Assembly: GCF_910592395.1 (NCBI RefSeq)
Contig: NC_088318.1
Coordinates: 3,720,001-3,784,000, forward strand
DNA length: 64,000 nt
Direction: 5' to 3'
Origin: Lineus longissimus
Lineage: Eukaryota; Nemertea; Pilidiophora; Heteronemertea; Lineidae
Shown: piece after piece, positions 1-12,000 of the stretch
Layout of the letters: every line of letters starts with the position of its first letter
Position numbering within the stretch: position 1 is the first letter of the stretch
Notes under the pieces: model-generated
What the model saw: only the letters and a program-made list of their open reading frames with translations
Database searches by the model: none
What the model was told of the DNA's origin: nothing
Position numbers and translations under genes: made by a program

Positions 1-1
1 G

Positions 2-3000
2 TCTGTGTACGCTCCAGGGTGTACCGATGGCTGTTACGTCTTCGCGCAAGTCGCCGAATCATTCGCTAACGAAGACTCGGTAAGACATTCTCCTAATTCT
101 TCCTACGCCATCGAGCACAGGACACAATTGTTCCAAGGACAGTGACTTACTGTTACACCGCTCCGCTCGGTTGGTCGGTGAAACAGTCTATAAATCCGTC
201 AGAACAACAGTCAGATTGCGTCTTACGGCGTTGTGCCATCGATGCTGTTTACCCGTCCGCAGGGAAACCTGCCTATGTCCAGATGTAATGTACGTCAGGC
301 GATCCGATGGACATCAACCAAGAACAGCCCTACCATCAACAGAAACAACTATGTTTCCAGTTGCAAGTTTGACTGTATTAGTCCCTGTTCCTCCGCAAGG
401 TGGTTCTGCTATTTGAATGAGTTTCGGTGTAGAGGGGTCTTCAATGTCCACCACCCCCCCCCCCCCCCCCCCCCCCCCCGAGCTGGAAAAGGTGTCATTC
501 TCATTTGTGTGGTGACGGATTAATGTATTGTTCTACAGAGAACCACGGACAATGTTTGAACGTTTGTGTTTTGTGTCACTTCAGATCGTTTTCGTGAGTC
601 TTGACTTCACAACGGACACCCGCATCACTGCCAGGTAAGGACTGTCTAGAATCAAGGGGTGCGTATTTGCACATCACTAAAAGTCCAATATCTGATTGCG
701 TTTCCGGAATGCCGAGTGAAAGGCCCTGAAGCTCAGGACTCTGTCAGTCGATGGGGCTCATGGGGGGGGGGGGGGGTTGGTCATCGCTATCAGTGAGGGG
801 TTCTTCTCCCTAGTAACTTGTAACGGGGGGGGGTCAACGGGTCGCCATGATCCATCTACCGGTAGCAGTTGCCCCATCTTGACCCTCGTGGTAAACACCC
901 TTTAAATCTGAAAGGCGCACAAACCTTCGGGTGGTCAAGATGCAGCTGCCCGCTTCCGGGAAACGCTAGGCCTAGTATAGCGTCTCCCTTGATCATGATG
1001 ACAGAACCGAACAGTCGTAATAGAGTATAAACAACTATTTCCTTATTACAAAATAATTTTATTCACACTGATTTCATTGAAATGTACAAGTGTATCTCAT
1101 GACGAAAACAGCACCGTTATAATATTCTCTGGACATTCTCAACTCCTCATAATAGAGAGGTTAAGATTCCAACGTAACTCATTGATCGCTGTTTTCCTTA
1201 GCTAAAAATCTAGAATGATGCGTTGGTACTAATGTGGTTGACATTACGTAACGTGGGGAATCACTATACCTCCCTAATGCATCAGCAGACAAGTCTATTT
1301 ACGTTTTCAGCTACGAATATGATAATCAATGCATTCAAACTCCATAAATAATTATCGCACGCAGAGTATTTTTGGCAGTAACATCCCGCGAAATGATACA
1401 AATCGTCACTAAATACAAAAATGTTACATGAATATTTACAGAAGAAATAAGTGCCTTCGCTGTAAACTCGGCTCTTCGCCATCCCTCAGACGAAGCAGGT
1501 GATGCCTCAGAGGCGAGTTCACAGTAACACAACAGATATTTTATATAAAAAATTATCTACCTGCTATATTCAACCGTATCCATTAGTTGAAGGTTACTGT
1601 AACCATTCTTCCCATCTTTGTATAGTTGTTAAACTGAACCTACCGATCATGATACACCAATCATTTGATTTTTTGGCGTTTGACTAATTCCCTTATTTCT
1701 TCGGTCATCTTTTCTTGGAGACTTCTACTGAGGTGTCTTCAACGTCAATTATCTTCAAGTTTTTAAGTTATAAGCTTACCGTTTAGCCTTTTCTGAAAAC
1801 CAAAGTGTACACCTACCCAATTTTTAACCCGCTGATGTTCACACTCTACCTTGACTACACTGATTAAGAGCAACTTCCACCACTGCCGCCATGTCGCCGT
1901 ACAATCGGGGGTCCAAGCTATACCTGACGTGTGTGACGTTGACAGCGGTGGACCCAGCCCGATTTTTGCAATGTCGAGTCCAATTCACAAGAGGAATCAG
2001 GAGAAATGCATCAAAATTCCCCCGCGGCCACCACCAAATGATGTGGTGCCCCCGAACTGAATTGAGATCGGCATGGCGTGGCCTGAGGCGTGACCTTGCC
2101 CAAAGCCAGACTGTCCCGTGTAGCAGCCTCTGCCAGGCCCTGATCTCCTTCCTCGGTCAGGAGCGTGGTGTCCCCTGTGTTGTGAGGGTTTTTTTCCTGG
2201 AGAAGGACTTTGGTGATGCTGATGGCCTCGTCCTTGGGGACAACAGTTACTGGATGCACAACAGCTGCCATGGTTACGGTAAAATGGCGATGGTGCGATC
2301 ATTATTTGTATCGTTGGCCATTGAGGACCGTAACCAGGGTTACTATTACAGCAGTGTTCGTAACCGGAACAATCCATTTCGTCATCGCAATCTCCAGGGA
2401 CAGAATTCGCGCCAACACCAAAGTTCCCGGGTTTATTCTGCTCCCGTTCTGTCGGCAAAGAAGCAGGCCCAGTTTCTGCTTGGTCGCAACAATCACAACG
2501 GCGGCCATTTTGGATTTCAGAGTCACATTTTACACCGGCACTGACATCACTTACCGGTACATTATCACTGCTCTCGTTATTCTGATCTGAATCGTGATCA
2601 GGATTGTCTTTTTTCTCCTCGGAATGCTCACCACTTTCTGACTCGTCGCAATTTTCTGTCGTCTGCTCCTCCTGGACATGCGCAATCTGATCCGTCTCCA
2701 TTGGCTCTATTTCGGCACCAACTGGAGACGATCTCTCTTCCTCAACGTCACTCACGCCAGAATCAGAGTCAGATTCAGAGTCCGTATCAGTCCACGGAGC
2801 CATTGCGATTAAAAAATGTCAGCTTTCAGCAAATATTTAATCATGTAACTAATCCTCGATGAAGCTGACTTTTCGTCAGGGCGACAACGGAACGCTCCTT
2901 CTTGCAACAATTCAGTTCCCGAATATATATATTGCGAAAGCCTTAAATGTCTTTCGTTAAGGTATACTGTACTTCGTTATACTAACGTTTGCAATAGTTT

Positions 3001-6000
3001 GTACACTGACCGGGCTGTACACAATATTCCACAAGTCCTAGCTCATCAAAATCCTTAGTGTGCAATAATGTCAGACAGCCAACTGAACCTTTGCCAATAT
3101 ACAAAGCGTATAAAGCGAGCGGCTGACCTAGAAACATTTACCAGCCAATCAGCGATCGCGGAAGCCTGAACGGTCTGCAGACCTGCTGACTCAGTCGATC
3201 GATATACTACTACGAGTCCATAACGTTTGCTGACGTTTTAACAACGTTCTTCGATGTTGCAATCTTTCAGCAATGTCAGCACATTTTCGTCGAGTACAAT
3301 AATATGTAGTTTATTGATCACTGCTGATAGCCTATGATAAGTCTAAACTTCAAACCTTATCCGTAGTTTTCTCAAAGTTCAAATTCTCATATTATTTAAC
3401 GGTTTTGGGAAAATGCAATTTCCACTATTGGATTGCTTTAGATCCTTTTTAGATGCGACTTTTTGGCATAAAGAGGTTCACCCGTTAAGCAAAAAGGCAC
3501 TGTACCGGTATATGTCCATTTCTTCTCACATTTTTCACGTTATATCATTCCTCCGGGTCCCTTTCAGGGACGGCAAAAGGATGGTCCCAAGTATCGTAAT
3601 GCGGACTAGTTGGCGAATAAACTGGGGTGGCTTGTGATGAATAGCTTGCTTGTGAAGACAGACTAGTCACTGGGGATAGTGATGCCGGACTCTGTACTGA
3701 GTACGCTGATCTCGGTGATGACGGGCTGAGCGAGTCGTCGCGGTAAATAGGCATCGAGTGGCCCGGGTCAGCAGCAACATGAAGACACATCGGGAAATCG
3801 AATTCATGCCAAGCAAACGTTTGTCCAGAATCATCATCAGCAAATTGGCGTTCCAATCCGTGAAGAGGACTCAGTTCGTATTCCACCTCTGGTTCGTTCT
3901 GCGGATTATCTTCGTAATTTGGACTTACTGCGTTCTGCTTCCCGTCTGAAGGTTCGTTATCCGGACAAACGGGTTCGTAAAATGAACTTGGTTGGTAACT
4001 TGCAATTGAACCTGGAGTCGGCTCGTACTCTGGTCCTTCTCCGAATTCGTAATCCGGACCAGTTGGTTCATAATATGGACTAGGTTGATAACACGGACTT
4101 GGAGTTGGCCCGTACGGAGGGCGTTGTTCGTAATTTGGACTTGCTGCTCCGTACAACGGACTCAGCAAGTGATTTTGGCTTTCGTGGTTGGCAGGGTTGG
4201 TTGGTTCGCATACTGGACTGGTTAGTTCATAGGTTGGAGTCCTTGACGGACTTTCTTGCCTGAAGTCTGAATCTGATTCTGCGTAATGCGAATTCGCTGG
4301 CCAGTTCCAAGGCCAACTTGGAGTCGGTGGACTGGGTGTTCCGCCTAAAGTCCAGCCAGCGTTTGATATCAGAGGAACGTTGAAGCTCCTTGTATCAGGC
4401 CTCAGCTGAACTGTCAATGGTGAACGTATTTTGGTGGTTAGTGGTAGGCCTACCTGCTCACGTAGCGACATAACTGCAGCGTTCATTGACCAGTTTACTG
4501 AGGATCCCAATTTTTTATTGTTATTGGAAGTCACTACTAGTCAGCACCTCTTCTCATGAAAGACAGTCCTACTCAACTGGTTTGTACTTTTCAAGAGAAA
4601 TCTTCCCGTTTGACGCTCACGCGACAGCTCCCAACGATCAAATGAGAACTTTGAATGACGCGCTTGGCTTTATACCATCTGCTGATAGAAATCAAGGGGT
4701 CGTCTCAGGAACGATCAGTGTAGGCCTACATAGTGTAACGTTCTAAGTCATTCTGAGACCATCCCAACATGACCTACACTATTGACCATGCCATGCGATT
4801 TGCATCCTGACATAACCAGTAATTTTCAATATACTCCGCCTCTCGGTACGAGGTTGGAGTATCAAAAAACTGTATCTCAGGATGTGCGGTTTGATACAAA
4901 ACCACAGATTGTGATCAGTTCCCGGAACATTTTTTTTTTCATTAATCAAAATGCGTGGTCAACAATAAGAATATCAGGCAGTCAGGGTCGATTCAAGAAC
5001 GTTGAGTCATTTGGGAAATGATTACGAAATTCAGCCAGGAAGACTGATGAAATAGTCAATTTTTCGGACTCTGCTTTCGGCCGTCAAAAAGGGAATCGGG
5101 CGTGCTAGCTGGACTGCACGAATTGGCCCTTAGACGTTAAAGCTGAACTGAAAAAAAAACTACCCTCAAAGCTGAACCGTATACTAATTGTCACAAAGCT
5201 ATTATAATCTAGCTGAACTGTCATGCAACACGATCACGAAAGGCAAAAAATGAGTTAAAAATAGAGTCGTATGAATATAAACCATTCTGAAAATTTGTAT
5301 GGAAATACCGACAATCATGACAATGGAAACACTCGAAATCTGGGACACAAGATTAACAATGTCATGCAAACAGTCCACTGGCGTGATTCCAGACAAAACA
5401 TAGGCAAGACTGGATCTATATTTAACAACTGTGACAATACCCGCATGCGCAGACGAGAAGGCAAAATCCATTCATCAATAAACTCAGTGTGTGGTTGTAC
5501 TGGTTCATGTTCATAGCTAGGGATATGTAGAATCGATAATACTGGTATATTTTGGTGTCGCACCACGAACGAGTTTCTGGACTTAATAGCTCTGTGCTTG
5601 TGTTCGGCGTTTATTCGAAGACGCAATGGAGGATAGCCAAAATGATGAGTACTTTGACGAGGAGACTGGAGAGGTCATGTCTCCCAGGGAAAACAATATG
5701 GCCGCCAGTGACTCGGCAGACGAGACGATCACAAATCAAAACAGTGTCGATAAAAATGGAAATAGCACCCGAAATTCTTCACTAAAAAGTACGAAAGGCG
5801 TTTCAGACGGTGCTGAGAAATCATTGGACGATAATGTGAACAATGTTGACCAAGAGAACACTGTCTTCAATGCGAATTTTGGTTCAGACGCAGATGCGGA
5901 AGCAGACGGTCAATCGAGGTCGTCTGTGCCGTGCAAGCGGATGACGCCTGTTGAATCTGGTGGTGCAAGACATTTTCGAGTTACAAAATTGAGCCTGTCA

Positions 6001-9000
6001 GATAATTCAAGTCCATGTGGAGGCCCCGTGAAATCAAGGGTACCATTTGCAAGTCCCTCAGATGATTCAAGTACATGTGGGGGCCCCGTGAAACCAAAGG
6101 TACCATTTGCGAGTCCCTCAGATGATTCAAGTCCATGTTGGGGCCCCAAGAAACCAAAGGTGCCATTTTCAAGTCCCTCAGATGATTCAAGTCCATGTAG
6201 GGGCCCCGTGAAACCAAAGGTGCCATTTTCAAGTTATTCAGATGAGTCAAGTCTATTTGGGGCCCACGTGAAACCAAGGGTCGCCTTCTCGGCTAACTTA
6301 TGCGAGAAAGATAATGACTCGGCAACATTAGTAGACAGTTCTACTTCTACTGGTACGTGCACTAGCTCCGAGGGTGCCCGAAGTCTCCCGGCCATGGACG
6401 TAGACCACTGCGAGCAGACGACACGGGCCCCGAACGTAATCCACGTATCTGACTCTGACTACAGTGAGGACGTCCTCATCCAGTATGGTGTGGACCCTTA
6501 CAAGTGGATGTACCCCAAGGACTTGGCACGACCGGAGAAATCGCAGTCACCTGTTCCATCTCACAATGATAGCGACCTGACTGACAGTGAGATTCTTACG
6601 CAGTTCTGTTCGGGACCGAATAAGGGATTAACTGGTGCGCAGTCGAAGCCACGACGCACTAGACTCTCAGACGCACCTGAAACACAAACTGGACTGCATC
6701 TTGTGACTAGCGGCCAAAGTGTTGCTTGCCCTGGTCAGGCCAGGAAAGTCATCATAACCGAGACTCACGAACGCTTTCGGGTGCCCCCGAAATTAAAAAC
6801 AAGCGAAGAGAGTTGTACTGGTAACATTGCCGGGAAAGGTCCCTTGCCTGCAGGGCGTAGGGCTGGGATGATTCGGGCTGAGAGTGGGGAAAGTGAGGCA
6901 TCTGGACGACGGGCGGGGATGATTCGCACGGAAAGTGGAGAAAGTGAGACTGGCGAAAGCAAGAACAGAAAGACGACGGAGGATGGAGAGTCAAAGAACG
7001 ATACAACCTCTGGAGCTGAAGGTGGTACTGAATGCTGGAATTGGAGTGATTGCGACTTGGATAAACAGTATTCAGAATATATCAAAAACATGGGAACTTC
7101 TACTGATCAATTTGTGCAAACTGATGACGCCTCTGGCGAGGACAATATCAAGTGTACGTGTCCGCAGTGTGGGCATGAGATGAAACTGTATGTGGAAGCG
7201 CAAGATGAAATAAGTCTCCAGGGCGCAGAGGAGACACAAGATAAAGAAGAAGTTTGTAGTTGTGACCATAGTGATAAAGGACCTGACTGGCATGCAGTTT
7301 TCATGTACAAGATGTTCAAGATGCATTCGTTTATGATGCGTCGTGGAGGTTCCTCCCACAATGCTAATCAAGGGGCACAGAGACCACCCTTTCCTCCCCC
7401 GCCATGGATGCGACCACCTTGGTACTCCCCTTGGCGGGCTGGAACTCCTGGCCGGCCAGGTGCCTGCCAGGGTCCGTGGCAAAGGTTCTGCGCCCCTTGG
7501 GCAAATTCTCCTGGGTCCAGAGACAATGGTCAGCATGGGACTGGTAAGCCGCATGATGTGCCAGGGACGGGGGCCTGTTGAAACCAGTTGTCTTTTGTCA
7601 AAATACTGTTTTTGGGGATGTTGAAATGACACACCCTCCTGTTCCTTCAATAATTGACCTAGTTCCCTTGTTGTGCACCAGTACACCAATGATCATGACT
7701 TATATTAGTAGAGAAGTTTCGCAACCCTTTACGAAGATTTTTGACCGACGAAGTAGGATGTGTGTAAAAAATACGATGAGGCAGTCCGAACGAATTGCGA
7801 AGGCCCTGCGGCGGCCGGTACACTCACGGTCGCATGTCTCCGCAACGAAATAGCTCCTTTGCGGGGAGGGGCATTTTTCAGCGGCCTTAACCAATAAGAC
7901 AATGCGGAGCTGGTGTAGTAACTCTTATTTTGCAAACACATGAACATGCCGAGTGGCCGGCCCAAATTAAGAAAAAAATATCCAAAACAGCGCGTACTCG
8001 GTACCACTTCACTGCCTAACACCAGCTAAAGTATCGGTACACCGTGGTGCCTTTGTTGTTTGAAAGAGGATGGGTAGACATTTTTGCGCCAAAAAAACCA
8101 CATGTTGCCTGACTATGTGTAATTTTCTTTCTATTTCATTTGCAATTGTTAGGTCGTTGTGACGATATGCACATCAACAATGAGTTCATGTATAATGTTT
8201 AACCTTTTGGGACAACATGTACTACTGCTATATATACGAATACATTTTTCTTGTACTTCATGTTTCTCTTATCATTTGAATCATTAGCACTATCTGTGAC
8301 ATTGTCCCAGTGTATGGTTGACCAAAAGCATCTGGACCTCCTAGTGATTGTGACACTGTCCCAGTACTACGGTTGACCGAGAGTGTCTGGGACCTTCAAT
8401 TCTACCAGCTATCGCATGGTCTCTGTGCCACTACTGTTGACAAATCAGAAAGTGGCCAGGAACGTCTACTGGCTGCGACTTTGTCCCAGCGCTACTGTTG
8501 GCTGCTCTTGGAGCTTCTGTTTGGTTGTGACATTGTCCCAGCGCTACTGTTGGCTGATCTTGGAGCTTCTGTTTGGTTGTGACATTGTCCTAGCGCTACT
8601 GTTGACCAAGAGTGTCAACAAACCTCGTCTGGTTGGGACATTCACCACTGTTGGTTTGTCTTGGAGCTTCTTCTGGTTGGGACATTCACCACTGTTGACT
8701 TTGTCTTGGAGCTATTCTGGTTGGGACATTCACCACTGTTGGCTTTGTCTTGGAGCTTCTTCTGGTTGGGACATTCACCACTGTTGGCTTTGTCTTGGAG
8801 CTTCTTCTGGTTGGAACATTCACTACTGTTGGCTTTGTCTTGGAGCTTCTTCTGGTTGGGACATTCACCACTGTTGACTTTGTCTTGGAGCTTCTTCTGG
8901 TTGGGACATTCACTACTGTTGACTTTGTCTTGGAGCTTCTTCTGGTTGGGACATTCACTACTGTTGGTTTTGTCTTGGAGCTTCTTCTGGTTGGGACATT

Positions 9001-12000
9001 CACTACTGTTGACTTTGTCTTGGAGCTTCTTCTGGTTGGGACATTCACTACTGTTGACTTTGTCTTGGAGCTTCTTCTGATTGGAACATTCACTACTGTT
9101 GGCTTTGTCTTGGAGCTTCTTCTGGTTGGGACATTCACTACTGTTGACTTTGTCTTGGAGCTTCTTCTGGTTGGGACATTCACTACTGTTGGCTTTGTCT
9201 TGGAGCTTCTTCTGGTTGGGACATTCACTACTGTTGACTTTGTCTTGGAGCTTCTTCTGGTTGGGACATTCACCACTGTTGGCTTTGTCTTGGAGCTTCT
9301 TCTGATTGGGACATTCACCACTGTTGACTTTGTCTTGAGCTTATTCTGATTGGAACATTCACTACTGTTGGCTTTGTCTTGGAGCTTCTTCTGGTTGGGA
9401 CATTCACTACTGTTGGCTTTGTCTTGGAGCTTCTTCTGGTTGGGACATTCACTACTGTTGGCTTTGTCTTAGAGCTTCTTCTGGTTGGGACATTCACTAC
9501 TGTTGGCTTTGTCTTGGAGCTTCTTCTGGTTGGGACATTCACTAAAGTTGGCTTTGTCTTGGATCTTCTGGTTATGACATTGTCCTTGCGCCCACAGCTA
9601 TTGACCGGGATTGTCTTGGCGCAACTACTGGTTGTGACATTGTCCCAGCGGTCTTGGAGCTTTTTTTTGTTGTACCAATGTCCCAGTACTACTGAGTGTA
9701 TCTTGGAGCTTTTACAAGCCGCACCATTGTCCCAGCATGTCCACAAAGTGTGAAAGCTTCGCCGAACTCGATTCCAACTGGCTGTGACATTGTCACGGAG
9801 CTCCTGTCCGTAACCCACTGATTTTGACTGGTCCTCTGTCACAGCAAGCAAATATCTTTTTGGATATGAAATAAAGCATTGTTTGGATTCCATATTAATG
9901 ATACTGGCCATTTCCATCTCTACTCTTCAATAACGGCATTCATCAATTATTCTATATTTGGTCTTGGATGGATATGAAAACAACCATGACCAAATAGAAT
10001 ATCACTCAGGGCTGTCGGTTGCTTATCAAGGCATATAGATCAGCTCATGGGAAGCTTTACACATGCCTAGTTAACGACATTGTGAGTATGCCCATCCTTC
10101 AGAAGACTTTGGGTCTGACGTTTACCGCCGGTAAGACGGCATGGCTTTACGGTACCTTCTGTCACAATACTTTTTCTGTCGTTTCAGCTTCAGCATCATA
10201 ACCAACCCTACATTTTTCTGGTTCCCTACGTCCAACAAGGAGGGCTCAAGGGTAAGTGCGCGGTGACTCAAATTAGGAGCAAAAAACCAAAGTTTACGGA
10301 CTACTTCAACTGGATCTTACAGCCTCGGTTGGCAAATTTATGGGTTAAAGTTACTCCTATTTTGGCCACAGTCAATCCAGTTTGTCGGGTTACATTGACC
10401 GGCATTTGTTCTCAACATGTGTTATCTTTTTCCAGTATGGTGGTGGATTTGATGCCAACGAAATTGTCGAGTTTATAAACGACGAGACAGGCCTGGCCAG
10501 AGAAATTGGAGGACAACTAATGCCCAATGTAAGCAAACCATTTTATGTGACCGGTTTTTCTGCACTTGCGTAAAAATTTTTTGGACCGGGCGACTTTAAG
10601 CAGGATGCAAGTATAGGTCTGATTAAGTTAATGAAAATTAGTATATAATTTTGACCACGGAATGCAATAAGGTTGGTATTTTTCTCTAATCATAATGAAA
10701 ACTTTTTCAAATAGAAGATAGACCTCTGCCGATTGTCTCTTTCAGGCTGGTCGCACACCCGAGCTAGATAATTTAATAAGACAAAGTATGAACGACATCT
10801 TAACCAACAGCAGAATGGTAAGTTCATCAGATAACTACAGTGGAACCTCCCTTTGTGGACATCTCAGTTAGCTGGACTGGCCCTTAGGGCAGCAACTGTC
10901 GGTCCCAAAGGTGTCCTTAGGTTCTAAAGTACAGTAGAACATCCCTAAGCAGATACCTCTGTTAGCAGGACACCCTCTACATTAGGGAAAGTACTTTTGA
11001 CCCCAAGTGGGTCATTTCTACACGATTAGATCACTGTAATCAAGGACACTTCTGTATAAGGGACAGCAATTGTCAGTTCAACACGTGTCCTTGAGAGAGA
11101 AGTTCTAATTCTCACTTTCTAATTCTTATGTTGCCAACTCTGCGACAATCTCTATTTCCCTTGAAAAAGCTTCTCGGAATCCTCGGAACTGCCAAAGGAA
11201 TATGGGACAGGGCTGATGGTTGGCCAGATTATGCCTATAGTGATAACCGAAACAAGGCACAATGGAATGACCACATTCATCGTTTGGATGTCATTTTTGC
11301 TTTTATGTCCCGGGTTCCCTGTTTCAGAAAGCCCATACCCAGTGACTATTATTTTCACATATTTTATGATTATCTGCGAAAAGGAATTCATTTTCTATTG
11401 CATACTCTTCCAGGATGGGATCCTCGCACAAGCTAGACATATAGCAGAGATATCCAAGTATGAGGAAAAGTAAGTCAAGTTAATGGCCTACTCCTTTTGT
11501 TCAACATTTAAAAATTGAACTCGAACTTGAAAATTCTCTAATTGTGTAAATATGAACTGGTTATGTTGGAGGGCTGTCGGAGTGGCGCAGTGGCGACATC
11601 ACCTGTCATCTGAGAGGTCCCGAGTTCGGTTCCTGGTCGGTCCCGGCACACTCATGTGATAGAGGGCGACTCCCTCCGACAGCATAGGTTTCCTCCGGGT
11701 ACTCCGGTTTCCTCCTATTTACATTACAATCGTCCAATATTGTTTAAAGAGCTAAATATTGTTTAAATAGCTCACCTCTCAACTCAATATTTTAACTCTG
11801 ATACGTTGGAGGGCCCACAGAATTTGTTCCTTTTTTTCACATACTTCACTTATTAATCTTATCTTAAATCTTCTTTTCAGATATTCTAAAGTCTACATAG
11901 ACATCCTTGAAAGGATCCAGGAGGGAGAGGATGTGGAAGATATCATCAGACATAAATTTGATCTGATCAACAACAAAATGGAGCATGGTAAAAATCCTCT

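Noticed and set aside
1891-2544. Plus-strand ORF of 217 codons
   Set aside because: It is antisense to the 268-codon minus-strand ORF, which has the more protein-like composition and a well-defined start; the antisense frame shows no domain.
4487-4534. N-terminal extension of the CTD-like ORF starting with GTG
   Set aside because: A GTG start is not expected for a nuclear animal gene; the first ATG is at 4486. An upstream exon remains possible but no acceptor was convincing.
8661-9753. Several long ORFs on both strands with 15-residue periodicity
   Set aside because: They are products of the 45-bp minisatellite: the period is a multiple of three and the unit lacks stops, so open frames arise without selection.
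11575-11650. Possible tRNA gene with A and B boxes
   Set aside because: The boxes belong to the head of a SINE with a body, tail and flanking target duplication; a tRNA cloverleaf was not evident.
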